A DNA stretch of 35,324 bases from the NCBI GenBank assembly GCA_030530525.1, contig JAUMUT010000021.1:1-35324 (forward strand), in the 5' to 3' direction. This DNA is from Capnocytophaga sp. (GTDB lineage Bacteria; Bacteroidota; Bacteroidia; Flavobacteriales; Flavobacteriaceae). Below are positions 1 to 7,560 of the stretch, one piece after another. Each line of letters starts with the position of its first letter. Positions within the stretch are counted from its first letter, which is position 1. The position numbers and the translations under genes are program-made. Below the pieces are notes generated by a model, which was given only the letters and a program-made list of their open reading frames with translations, was not told the origin of the DNA and searched no databases.

Positions 1-1604
1 TCTATAGCGAATACGATATTCTCGGCAGACGTATTAAACTAAGTAGCAACTTAGGAGCGGATATTTCTTTTGAACTTGATAAACTAAGTAACATCTCTCA
101 TATTCACGCCACAACCACCCCTTCTTTGGAGGGGCAGGATTCTTGGGAGGCTAAAATAGACTATGACGAGTTAGGTTTAGAAATCTACCGACAGCTTACA
201 GGAGGTGTAAAACACGAAACCCGAAGAGACCGCTTGGGGCGTATGCGTCACCAAGTAACCAAAGATGGACAAGGGGCTAATATCTATTGGAAAGAATACC
301 AATGGGGCATAGACTACCGCTTGTACAACATCATAGACCATACCTATAAAGACCGCGATGTTGCCTTTGACTATGACGATAAGGGCTATCTCGTACGTGC
401 TATTTATGCCAAGAAAGAAGAACAGTTCCGTACTCCTGACAAACTCGGTAACCTATACGAGACAAAGGACAAGAAAGACCGCAAGTATAAAAACAGCCAA
501 CTCCAAGAAGACCGCACCTACTACTATCACTACGATGTAGAGGGCAACTTGATTTTTAAGGAGTATATCAAAGATGTTGGTTATAGACCAGTCTTTAGTG
601 GTGGAGAGTTACGCGATAGAGGCATAAACCCCAAAAGCACCAGTAAAGGCTTTTTATATACTTGGAACGCGAATGGCTCACTCCGCTCTGTTACAGACCT
701 AAAAGGCGTTACTTATAGATTTAGATACGATGCTTTCGGTAGGCGTTTAGAAAAACGCCGTATGGCTTCCACGTTCCGTTTTGTATGGGATGGCAACGTA
801 CTCCTGCACGAGACCTTTAAGAAAGACAACTCCGAAAACACCGAACTCACCACTTGGGTCTTTGAAGGCTTTGTGCCTACTGCTAAACTCGTGAATGGTA
901 AGGCTTACTCTATCATTAGTGACCACTTGGGTACTCCTATACTTGCTATTGACAGCGAAGGGAATGAGGTTTGGAATCGACAGTTAGATATATATGGACG
1001 GGTAAAAAGAGAAATTAAAGCGTCCTCCTTAGGCGACGATGTGCGCCCATTTATACCATTCCTTTACCAAGGGCAGTACTATGATTTTGAAACTAAATTG
1101 GCTTATAATCGTTATCGTTACTATTCTCCTGAAAGCGGAATGTATATCTCACAAGATCCTATAAAGCTAAATGGTAACAATCCCAACTTATATGCGTATG
1201 TTGGGGATAATAACTGGCAATTGGATGTGTTTGGGTTGGATGTTTATTATTTATTAGCAGCAGAGGATGGGTGGTATCCTGTTTTTGAGAGAGGTAAAGT
1301 GCAACCTACTTCATATGTGAAATTAAATCAAAATGATTTATATAAAATTGGAGAAACACAAGATATAAAAACTAGATATTCTCAGAAAAAGCTAATGACT
1401 GAAGGAATAATAAATCGTTCTAATGCAGGAGCTTTTAAAGGTAAAGATGCTAATGGAAATCCAATTCCTATTGGTTTAAATCCAGTCATCATATCAACAG
1501 GAGGCACTAAAGCACAAGACCTTGTAACTGAAAAGAAAGAACTTCAGGACTATATGGATAATAATAATGGTGAGTTACCTGCTGGTAACAAAGTCTGTAA
1601 ATAA
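1..1604 (+). CDS. RHS/YD-repeat polymorphic toxin, 3' part, with GIY-YIG-like C-terminal tip
   Basis: The reading frame is open to the left edge (first full codon at 3), so the 5' end lies outside the window; the TTG at 126 is not a credible start. YD repeats such as YDILGRR and YDAFGRR build the RHS shell that encloses a toxin. The RHS core ends with RYYSPESGMYISQDPI and then NLYAYVGDNNWQLDVFGLD at about 1110-1240. The 120-residue tip (1241-1601) is more AT-rich, as is usual for exchangeable toxin tips. It contains VYYLLA, then LYKIGET followed by an Arg, then a Glu-bearing helix TEKKELQDYM and ELPAGNK. This order (Y-x-L, YKIG-T, R, E, N) resembles GIY-YIG/URI nuclease toxins, so a DNA- or RNA-cutting effector is inferred. 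Delivery, for example by a type VI system, cannot be judged here. RHS identity is certain; the nuclease assignment is moderate. Confidence 0.88.
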   Translation, partial: YSEYDILGRRIKLSSNLGADISFELDKLSNISHIHATTTPSLEGQDSWEAKIDYDELGLEIYRQLTGGVKHETRRDRLGRMRHQVTKDGQGANIYWKEYQWGIDYRLYNIIDHTYKDRDVAFDYDDKGYLVRAIYAKKEEQFRTPDKLGNLYETKDKKDRKYKNSQLQEDRTYYYHYDVEGNLIFKEYIKDVGYRPVFSGGELRDRGINPKSTSKGFLYTWNANGSLRSVTDLKGVTYRFRYDAFGRRLEKRRMASTFRFVWDGNVLLHETFKKDNSENTELTTWVFEGFVPTAKLVNGKAYSIISDHLGTPILAIDSEGNEVWNRQLDIYGRVKREIKASSLGDDVRPFIPFLYQGQYYDFETKLAYNRYRYYSPESGMYISQDPIKLNGNNPNLYAYVGDNNWQLDVFGLDVYYLLAAEDGWYPVFERGKVQPTSYVKLNQNDLYKIGETQDIKTRYSQKKLMTEGIINRSNAGAFKGKDANGNPIPIGLNPVIISTGGTKAQDLVTEKKELQDYMDNNNGELPAGNKVCK

Positions 1605-1617
1605 AAAATAAAAGAAT

Positions 1618-2091
1618 ATGATATTTTTAATAACTAGATTTCAACTAGAATACTCAACTAAAAAAGAAGAAATTTTTAATGTGATTAGTTATATTTCTCA
1701 CACTTTGGGAGACTATAACTGGCAAAATTCTATCTCAAAACATTTTATAAATAGTATTGATTCTGATAAAAATGTTTATAGGGTGTATATAGCAATATAT
1801 TTTAGACTTTTTTTTCAGGAAAACTTAAATCTAAAAACCTATGTGAAATTCTCGAAACAAAAAGAAGAACTTATAATAGACCCTATTATTATAATTGATG
1901 ATTATATTAATTATGATGAATGCACAATGAGAGAAAAAATGGCTGATACTGTGTATTCTATTTTTGAGCATTATCTTTTTAAATATAAAAAACATTATAA
2001 TAATTTTGATGCTATAAAATTTTTACCTTTTTTAAAGGAAAGAATAGAGTTAATAAAAACCAAGAGTATTTCACCTCCCCCATTGAAGTGA
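1618..2091 (+). CDS. Hypothetical protein, putative immunity protein for the RHS toxin
   Basis: This 157-residue protein starts 13 bp after the toxin stop codon on the same strand. I do not recognise the family. It has no signal peptide or membrane segment and is rich in Ile, Tyr, Phe and Lys, with an acidic stretch around IIIIDDYINYDE and a predicted helical C-terminus. The base composition is as AT-rich as the toxin tip and unlike the RHS shell upstream. Toxin tip and immunity gene normally move as one cassette, so position, spacing, size and composition all suggest a cytoplasmic immunity protein. This is a guilt-by-position inference only. Confidence 0.6.
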   Translation: MIFLITRFQLEYSTKKEEIFNVISYISHTLGDYNWQNSISKHFINSIDSDKNVYRVYIAIYFRLFFQENLNLKTYVKFSKQKEELIIDPIIIIDDYINYDECTMREKMADTVYSIFEHYLFKYKKHYNNFDAIKFLPFLKERIELIKTKSISPPPLK

Positions 2092-2270
2092 GCTTGTAGC
2101 TCTGTTACAGATTTACGGTAATGTTCCAAATGTGTTGTTAAAATTTTGTTACATTAGAAGTCAATCTAACACAAAAACAACAAAGGTTTATTTCATTTTA
2201 GAATTCATAGAGAAAAATATTTTTCACTTCTATGCTTAAGAATAAGTCTAATAGAAATATAATAAATAAA

Positions 2271-2309
2271 AAAGTCCTTATGAAAGAAAACTTTATAAGG
2301 ACTTTTTTT
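2271..2309. terminator. Intrinsic terminator downstream of the immunity gene
   Basis: A perfect 11-bp stem, AAAGTCCTTAT (2271-2281) with ATAAGGACTTT (2295-2305), has a 13-nt loop and is followed by a T run. A-rich sequence precedes the left arm, so it could act in both directions. It lies 180 bp after the immunity gene. Confidence 0.75.
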
Positions 2310-2364
2310 GTCGTTTAGTTTAATGCAATAAAAATATAAAAATATAAAAGTAAAAAACCACGAC

Positions 2365-2464
2365 TTTGGAGTGCGTTTTAAGCTCCCTGCAAGGGCAAGT
2401 TGTTTTGAGTGCCTAAACGCCTAATGCGTGCCTCAAAACACAACTTGCTCTGTTCCGGTGAACA
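2365..2464. repeat. Cluster of consecutive hairpins
   Basis: Three dyads lie in series: CCCT-GCA-AGGG at 2385-2395; GCAAGTTGTTTTGAG (2395-2409) against CTCAAAACACAACTTGC (2432-2448), paired except for a 2-nt insertion; and TGTTC-CGGT-GAACA at 2451-2464. A weaker GGAG/CTCC pair precedes them. No T run follows the large hairpin, so it is not a simple terminator. The function is unknown. Confidence 0.6.
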
Positions 2465-2797
2465 GAAAATTTTCCCTAAAGGTCAAATTTTAATTAACCA
2501 TAAGAAAATAAGATAAACACTACAAGCTCATAAAGTGATTTAGGGCATATTAGCAATATATTTAATCACTTACTTACAGAGTTATTTACAATTCTATGTA
2601 AAGCTATATGTATATTTGTACATTACTTTGCATTCACGTATCAACGCAAGCAAGTATGTACGAAGGTAAAAACGTAATTAAGTAGCTACATAGTTTGAAT
2701 TTTTTTATTCGACAATGGGAGGAAAAGCGGTATTCGTTTTAAAAAACAATCTGTAAGAAGCGGCATTTTTCTCATATTTGACATTTTTTTATATTCG

Positions 2798-3011
2798 CTT
2801 AAAGGTCGGAATGAGCTGGTTTCGTTTCGAGTGCCATAATAAGGTCTGTGTTTAGCTTCTGCAAGGTTTTTCAAAAAAATACTACCCGCAGGACAACGGA
2901 CAAGGGCTGGAGATTTTTTTGAAAACCCATCGGGCTTGACCTTGCAAGAAGTGTTAATAACACAGAAATACCTTTGCACTCGAACAACGAACCGCCATTA
3001 CGTGCCTTAAG
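2798..3011. repeat. Long nested imperfect palindrome (possible structured RNA, fold-back element or origin)
   Basis: Successive arms pair from outside to inside: CTTAAAGG (2798-2805) with CCTTAAG (3005-3011); AATG (2810-2813) with CATT; GGTTTCGTTTCGAGTGC (2818-2834) with GCACTCGAACAACGAACC (2976-2993); AAGGT (2841-2845) with ACCTT; CTGTGTT (2846-2852) with AACACAG (2959-2965); CTTCTGCAAGG (2856-2866) with CCTTGCAAGAAG (2940-2951); and a perfect 13-bp pair TTTTCAAAAAAAT (2868-2880) with ATTTTTTTGAAAA (2913-2925). The order is consistent all the way in, which chance would rarely produce. The central ~32 nt is GC-richer. Confidence 0.7.
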
Positions 3012-3084
3012 TGTTTAAAACAGGGAAAATAGGTAAGCCTTAATAACACTCTTATCTTTGGATGGCTTTCTATAAGGCAACAAA

Positions 3085-3130
3085 AAAATCCATTGATAAC
3101 ATTTCAAAAAGAGATGTGTCAATGGATTTT
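3085..3130 (-). terminator. Integrase terminator
   Basis: A perfect 12-bp stem, AAAATCCATTGA (3085-3096) with TCAATGGATTTT (3119-3130), lies 23 bp past the integrase stop. Read on the minus strand, the second arm runs into a T tract. Confidence 0.8.
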
Positions 3131-3153
3131 AATTCTAAGAAGAAATTTGTTAG

Positions 3154-4389
3154 TTATCCTATCTTTAAGTTTTTTAATCGTTCGGCAGCAATTTCCATAT
3201 CCTTGCTGATTTTCTCATTGGTGATTTTAGCATAAATCTGCGTGGTTTTGATATTCTTATGTCCCATCATCTTGCTAACACTTTCCAAGGGAACCCCTTC
3301 TGTTAAGAACAGAGTACCAAAGGTATGGCGTGCCCAGTGAAATGAAATGGGTTTTTCACGAATGATGTTACAATCTTTCATCATCTTTCTGATTAAGAGA
3401 TTGCAATTAGTGTTGGAGGGCGTAGGAAACAATGCCTCAGTACGAGTCGTACCCTCATATTTTTCAATAATTTTCTCGGCTATATCTAACAGACGTACAT
3501 TACAGGGCACATCGGATTTCTGACGTCGTTTGATAAGCCATTTGTTACCGTCAAAGAACGATTGTAAATGACTTTTCTTGAGCTGCTTGATGTCAATGTA
3601 AGAGAAGCCTGTAAAGCAACTAAAAACAAATAGGTCTCGTACTAATTCAGCAGAAGCACTCTTAGGGTGATATTGTAAAAGAGTTTCTACTTCCTCTCTA
3701 AGCAAATAGCCTCTATCTTTCTCCTCCATAGAACTTATATAATTCTTAAAAGGATTGCGATAGATGATACCCTTGTCTATAGCTATTTCTACCATTTTAC
3801 AAAGGGGCATCATATAAACCCATATTGTGTTGTGAGTAAGGCTTTTATTAACTCTAAGATAGAAGTCAAAATCGTTGATAAAGTCTTCTGTAAGCTCTTT
3901 GAAAGAAATATCACTTCTGCGGTATTTGTACTGGATAAACTCGCTCAAATGAGTATATACATTCTCATATTTGTTAAGAGTGCTGTAACTTCTAACACCT
4001 TTTTCTACCATCAAGGCAAAGTCCTCTTTGAACTTCTCATAGACTTTTAGCAAAGACTCTTCCATTACTCCTATACCTAGAAAAGTAGCTTTTAGCTTCT
4101 GAGCAGTAACCACTCCCTCGTACTTCATCAACTCCTCATAATGAGTAATGATACGTGAGCGAATCTCTTCCAGCTTGCGATTAAGTTGGGTAGCTTCTTC
4201 TGTTTTACCTGTTACCCTTCCGTACTTCAAATCCCATTTCTGTGGAAGGATTTCAAGTTTGGTACTAAACTGAGCTACCTGATTGTCAATGGTAATACGC
4301 CCCATAATAGCAACCTTACCGTTCTTTTTTGGGGCATTCTTTTTAAGGTAGAACAATACCTTAAAAGTTGAGCGTTTTACTTTTTTCAT
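3154..4389 (-). CDS. Tyrosine recombinase/integrase, IntDOT-like
   Basis: Site-specific integrase that would insert and excise the element by DNA strand exchange through a 3'-phosphotyrosine link. The 411 residues match the length I recall for IntDOT of the Bacteroides element CTnDOT. An N-terminal arm-binding domain (about 1-100) and a SAM-like core-binding domain (about 110-215) precede the catalytic domain. Catalytic residues visible are K291 (RRQKSD), H351 and R354 (HWARHTF), H377 (MGHKNIKTT) and nucleophile Y386. The usual first Arg is replaced by Ser263 (TGFSYIDI), as in IntDOT, which has Ser at this position. Arg251, twelve residues upstream, may compensate. The frame is intact. The ATG start is preceded on the minus strand by a near -7 box TACTTTCG. 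Transcription runs leftward, so the element body probably lies to the left. Confidence 0.93.
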   Translation of the reverse strand: MKKVKRSTFKVLFYLKKNAPKKNGKVAIMGRITIDNQVAQFSTKLEILPQKWDLKYGRVTGKTEEATQLNRKLEEIRSRIITHYEELMKYEGVVTAQKLKATFLGIGVMEESLLKVYEKFKEDFALMVEKGVRSYSTLNKYENVYTHLSEFIQYKYRRSDISFKELTEDFINDFDFYLRVNKSLTHNTIWVYMMPLCKMVEIAIDKGIIYRNPFKNYISSMEEKDRGYLLREEVETLLQYHPKSASAELVRDLFVFSCFTGFSYIDIKQLKKSHLQSFFDGNKWLIKRRQKSDVPCNVRLLDIAEKIIEKYEGTTRTEALFPTPSNTNCNLLIRKMMKDCNIIREKPISFHWARHTFGTLFLTEGVPLESVSKMMGHKNIKTTQIYAKITNEKISKDMEIAAERLKNLKIG

Positions 4390-4708
4390 ACTCTAATTTT
4401 TTAATTTGCGAAAGTACTTTTTATCAAGTTACTGTACAATATGAAAAAAGGTGTAAAACACTGAAATATAACCTATTAATAAAAAATATTTTTCAATGTA
4501 TTAGGTAACGATTTAGAAACCTAATTTTGAAAAAACCTATCTAAAACATCTAAGACTCTGTCTTCTCTTATCTTCCTGTCAAAAAATTAATCCTCTTTGT
4601 ATGAGCTAATTACATTATTTTTTGTAGTTTTGCTTTTTATTCGTAATTTTGTTTTAAAAATGTTAAAATAATAAAAAAACATTCTTGGAAAATTACGATT
4701 ATTCCAAA

Positions 4709-4726
4709 TAACTTTATGCAAAGTTA
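4709..4726. repeat. Inverted repeat, candidate recombination core site
   Basis: TAACTTT (4709-4715) and AAAGTTA (4720-4726) form perfect 7-bp arms around ATGC. The right arm is part of a minus-strand GTAACTTTGC that fits the GTANNTTTGC consensus associated with CTnDOT-type integration. Tyrosine recombinase cores are typically two inverted half-sites around a short overlap. The link to the integrase 320 bp away is inference. Confidence 0.35.
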
Positions 4727-4868
4727 CAATAAATAAATGAATTATTTCTTTTTTTATAGAGAAAAATAAAGAATTTTATAAACATTAAAACAAAGCATTT
4801 ATAATCTAAAAAAAATGAACACGATGATATTTTTTTGTAAAAAAATAGGTTTTTTATATCAAAAATTG

Positions 4869-4876
4869 TACTTTTG
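4869..4876 (+). promoter_or_regulatory. Bacteroidetes -7 box for the 4897 operon
   Basis: TACTTTTG matches TAnnTTTG and sits 20 bp before the ATG at 4897. I do not see a well-spaced -33 TTTG. The extended decamer GTACTTTTGC also fits the CTnDOT-type target consensus. Confidence 0.55.
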
Positions 4877-4896
4877 CAAAATAATTTTATAACAAA

Positions 4897-5409
4897 ATGA
4901 TTTACAGATTTCGTATAATTTTAGACGTTGATACCGATGTTTTTCGGGATATTGAAGTAGAAAGCCATATTAATTTAGAAGATTTTCATAATATTATTTC
5001 GCATTCTTTCGGTTTTAATGGCGAAGAAATGGCTTCTTTTTATAAAAGTGATGAAGATTGGAACCAAGGAGACGAATACAGCCTGTTTGATACCGAAGGA
5101 GATACCCCTGCAATGGCGGATACTATTTTGGAAAGTATCGTAGATGAAGACCAGCGAAATTTGTTGTATATCTATGATTTTTATAATATGTGGACTTTCT
5201 TTATAGAACTAAAAGAAGTTGCTGATTATCAATCAGGTACGTCTTACCCGAACGTGTTATTATCGCACGGATTTGTTCCTGAAGATGCGCCTGAAAAACA
5301 ATTTGTAGCCGAAGATTTTGACGAATTTGAAAGCGAATTTAACGATTTTGAATTTGATGAAGACGAATTTGACGAATATCACGGCTATAATAACGAAGAT
5401 TATTACTAA
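4897..5409 (+). CDS. Plasmid pRiA4b ORF-3-like family protein
   Basis: A 170-residue protein whose N-terminal ~135 residues resemble the pRiA4b ORF-3 family (PF07929): MIYRFRIILDVD, then HNIISHSFGF and MASFYKSDEDW, and LLYIYDFYNMWTFFIEL. Members are found on chromosomes and plasmids across bacteria and their biochemical role is not established. The last ~40 residues are strikingly acidic and repetitive (FDEFESEF, FEFDEDEFDEYH), possibly a nucleic-acid-mimicking or protein-binding tail. It is the first gene of a probable operon with the nucleoid-associated protein 8 bp downstream and has its own -7 box. It is the first chromosomal gene after the integrase. Family assignment is fairly sure; function is unknown. 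Confidence 0.8.
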   Translation: MIYRFRIILDVDTDVFRDIEVESHINLEDFHNIISHSFGFNGEEMASFYKSDEDWNQGDEYSLFDTEGDTPAMADTILESIVDEDQRNLLYIYDFYNMWTFFIELKEVADYQSGTSYPNVLLSHGFVPEDAPEKQFVAEDFDEFESEFNDFEFDEDEFDEYHGYNNEDYY

Positions 5410-5417
5410 AATATTTT

Positions 5418-6542
5418 ATGTTAAATTTTTATAATACTCAAATAGAATCTTTATCCATTCATCGGGTAGGGAATATGCAGAAAGGGGAAAATATTTTCCT
5501 TTCCCAAAAACCATATCCGTTAGATGATGAAATTAGCGGACTTTTAAAAGAATATTTTTTCAAATCTTTTCGAGAAAAAGAAGAAAATTATATGCGATTT
5601 GTTAATGAAACGGATATTGATTTTAACGAAATTTATACTATTTCTCGAGAGATTTTTGCTGCGCCAAATACTATCCATTCGCATTCTCTTCGTATAGCTC
5701 AATTACTTTTTGAACAATCCAACAACCCTCATATAAAATCAGGAGAATTATATGTTACTTACTTGACTAACATAGGTTTAGATAACGAAAAAGTAGATGC
5801 CATCGGAATTTTTAAATCAGAAATGAAGCAAAATTTTCTTCAATTTCAACCTGATGAAACACAGCTGGAAATCATTATTCAAGAAGGGGTAAATATTCAT
5901 AAGTTGGATAAAGGTTGTATTATTTTTAACACTAATGCCGATGAAGGTTATAAAGTACTTTCCGTTGATAGTAATCGGTATGATGCTAAATATTGGACTA
6001 ACAATTTTCTTGGTATTGATGCCTTAGCAGATGATGCTTTTTTTACTAAAAAATACTTAAAATTTTGTCAAGATTTTGCAAAAGAAGTAGTGCTTCCTGC
6101 TGAAGATAAGCAACAAGAAATCCTTTTTATGAATCGGGCGGTTAATCATTTTGCTAAAAATGATGATTTTGAAGAAACTCACTTCCTGAACGAAGTTTTG
6201 GGCGACAAAGTGTTTAAAAAAGAATTTTCCCCAGTAGAAGAAGACGATTTTGAACCTAATAAAGAAGGCTACACAGACTTAATTTCAGAATTTAAAAACT
6301 TTAAAGAAACCAAAGGAAAAAAATATCATATAGAAGATGTTTCTTCCTTTCCTATTGTAAATAAGGCAGTTAGCGAAGCTCGTAAGAAAATTAAAAATGT
6401 GATAGATTTGGATACGAATATCCAGATACGTATGGATTTTATCAATCCAGAATCTGCTGAGAAATTCATTGAAAAAGGCTGGGACGAAGAACGACAAATG
6501 TACTATTATTTAGTATATTTTAACGATGAAGTAAAAAGTTAA
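5418..6542 (+). CDS. Nucleoid-associated protein (NA37/YejK family)
   Basis: A 374-residue protein that looks like the 37-kDa nucleoid-associated family (PF04245; YejK/NdpA in E. coli). The family features seen are an N-terminal segment with IHRVGN, the ISREIFAAPNTIHSHSLRIAQLLFEQSNNPHIKSGEL region split over about 75-110, a YVTYL strand, IGIFKSEMKQNFL at about 133-145, and DKGCIIFN. YejK binds DNA and the nucleoid; the detailed role is poorly known. The C-terminal third is acidic-lysine mixed and more variable. It lies 8 bp after the pRiA4b-like gene and is followed by a strong terminator, so the two form a closed operon. Identification rests on pattern recognition without a search. Confidence 0.75.
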   Translation: MLNFYNTQIESLSIHRVGNMQKGENIFLSQKPYPLDDEISGLLKEYFFKSFREKEENYMRFVNETDIDFNEIYTISREIFAAPNTIHSHSLRIAQLLFEQSNNPHIKSGELYVTYLTNIGLDNEKVDAIGIFKSEMKQNFLQFQPDETQLEIIIQEGVNIHKLDKGCIIFNTNADEGYKVLSVDSNRYDAKYWTNNFLGIDALADDAFFTKKYLKFCQDFAKEVVLPAEDKQQEILFMNRAVNHFAKNDDFEETHFLNEVLGDKVFKKEFSPVEEDDFEPNKEGYTDLISEFKNFKETKGKKYHIEDVSSFPIVNKAVSEARKKIKNVIDLDTNIQIRMDFINPESAEKFIEKGWDEERQMYYYLVYFNDEVKS

Positions 6543-6566
6543 TTTTATATTTTTTTATTATATTTT

Positions 6567-6593
6567 AAGACTATTGAAAAATAGTCTTTTTTT
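6567..6593 (+). terminator. Terminator after the nucleoid-associated protein gene
   Basis: AAGACTATT-GAAA-AATAGTCTT is a perfect 9-bp stem with a GAAA tetraloop, followed by a T run. A TTG at 6574 inside it would be an in-frame extended start for pabB, which is why the ATG at 6607 was chosen. Confidence 0.85.
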
Positions 6594-6606
6594 AATCTTT
6601 ACATTT

Positions 6607-7557
6607 ATGAAAAAAAATTGGACAGGAACGTTAAATAATTTAGGAAAAAACAAAACTCCTTTTTTCTTTATTATTGATTTTGAAGGTGTTAATGCGGAAA
6701 TCTATCGTTTGGAAGATTTAGAAAAAGAAGGAATATTCTTTGATTTTTCAAATAATGAAAATTCTCATTCTACAACAAATCAGCAAATAAAATCTTATCC
6801 TATTGATTTTAAGGAATTTAAAACAGCTTTTGATAAAGTATTACATTATTTGCAAAAAGGAGATTCTTCCTTAATAAATTTAACATTTGCAACACCTATC
6901 GAGCCACTTAACTTGCAAGAAGTTTATAAAATAGCAAAGGCAAAATATAAAATTTTATATAAAAATAATTGGATATGTTTTTCGCCTGAAATATTTGTTA
7001 AAATGCAAGATAATCAGATATTTACCTATCCTATGAAAGGTACAATTAACGCTAGTTTGCCCGACGCTGAAAACACTATCTTAAACAATCCAAAAGAAAA
7101 AGCCGAACACCAAACCATCGTAGATTTACTTAGTGAAGATTTGAAAAAAGTATCTGATAATGTAGAAGTTACAAAATTTCGTTACATTGATAGAATTAAA
7201 AGACAACAAGGAGAAATATTGCAAACAAGTTCCGAAATAAAAGGAGATTTACCTGAAAATTGGAAAGAAAATCTTGGAAATATTCTCGCAGATTTGTTGC
7301 CTGCGGGTTCTATTTTTGGCGCACCAAAAGATAAATCTTGGCAAATCATTAAAGAAGCCGAAACCTATCATCGTGGTTATTATACAGGCATCGCGGGTGT
7401 TTTTGATGGGGAAACTTTTGATTCTTGCGTGCTTATTCGTTTTATTGAAAACATTGATAATCAATATTTTTACAAAAGTGGAGGAGGAATAACTGCCGCA
7501 AGTAACCCAGAGGCTGAATATGATGAAGTACAACAAAAAATTTATATTCCTTGTTAA
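6607..7557 (+). CDS. pabB: Aminodeoxychorismate synthase component I (para-aminobenzoate synthase)
   Basis: A chorismate-binding enzyme that converts chorismate to 4-amino-4-deoxychorismate, the first committed step to para-aminobenzoate and folate. From the ATG at 6607 it has 316 residues, shorter than E. coli PabB because it lacks much of the N-terminal region, as is common for stand-alone chorismate-binding proteins in Bacteroidetes. Visible motifs are the FSPEIF strand (about 125-130), PMKGT (142-146, the PIKGT motif with its active-site Lys), LLPAGSIFGAPK, YHRGYYTG and YKSGGGITAASNPEAEY. An in-frame TTG 33 bp upstream lies in a terminator and was rejected. An aminotransferase gene starts 3 bp after the stop, supporting a PabB-PabC pair. 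The glutaminase partner (PabA/TrpG) is not in the window. Confidence 0.9.
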   Translation: MKKNWTGTLNNLGKNKTPFFFIIDFEGVNAEIYRLEDLEKEGIFFDFSNNENSHSTTNQQIKSYPIDFKEFKTAFDKVLHYLQKGDSSLINLTFATPIEPLNLQEVYKIAKAKYKILYKNNWICFSPEIFVKMQDNQIFTYPMKGTINASLPDAENTILNNPKEKAEHQTIVDLLSEDLKKVSDNVEVTKFRYIDRIKRQQGEILQTSSEIKGDLPENWKENLGNILADLLPAGSIFGAPKDKSWQIIKEAETYHRGYYTGIAGVFDGETFDSCVLIRFIENIDNQYFYKSGGGITAASNPEAEYDEVQQKIYIPC

Positions 7558-7560
7558 AAT

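Larger units (their letters stand above)
2092..3153. other. Gene-free, hairpin-rich region of the mobile element
   Basis: About 1.06 kb holds no convincing gene. It contains a bidirectional terminator (2271-2309), a cluster of short hairpins (2365-2464), a ~214-bp nested palindrome (2798-3011) and the integrase terminator (3085-3130). A 97-codon frame with a GTG start (2979 down to 2686, minus strand) overlaps the palindrome and shows no recognisable protein features. The region might hold an origin of transfer, a structured RNA or a fold-back repeat; the sequence alone does not decide. Confidence 0.6.
4390..4896. other. Gene-free junction between mobile element and chromosome core
   Basis: These 507 bp of very AT-rich DNA carry no supported gene. 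They contain the minus-strand leader of the integrase, three decamers fitting GTANNTTTGC (4624-4633 plus; 4718-4727 minus; 4868-4877 plus) and an inverted repeat at 4709-4726. The right end of the integrase-bearing element most likely falls inside this stretch, but without the other att site it cannot be placed. Confidence 0.5.

Noticed and set aside
2686-2979. 97-codon minus-strand frame (GTG start) in the gene-free region
   Set aside because: It has a non-ATG start, no recognisable domain, and lies across the long palindrome, whose pairing explains the sequence better. It remains possible that a small gene is conserved here.
6574-6606. N-terminal extension of pabB from a TTG
   Set aside because: The TTG lies inside the upstream terminator hairpin; the ATG at 6607 gives a normal start.
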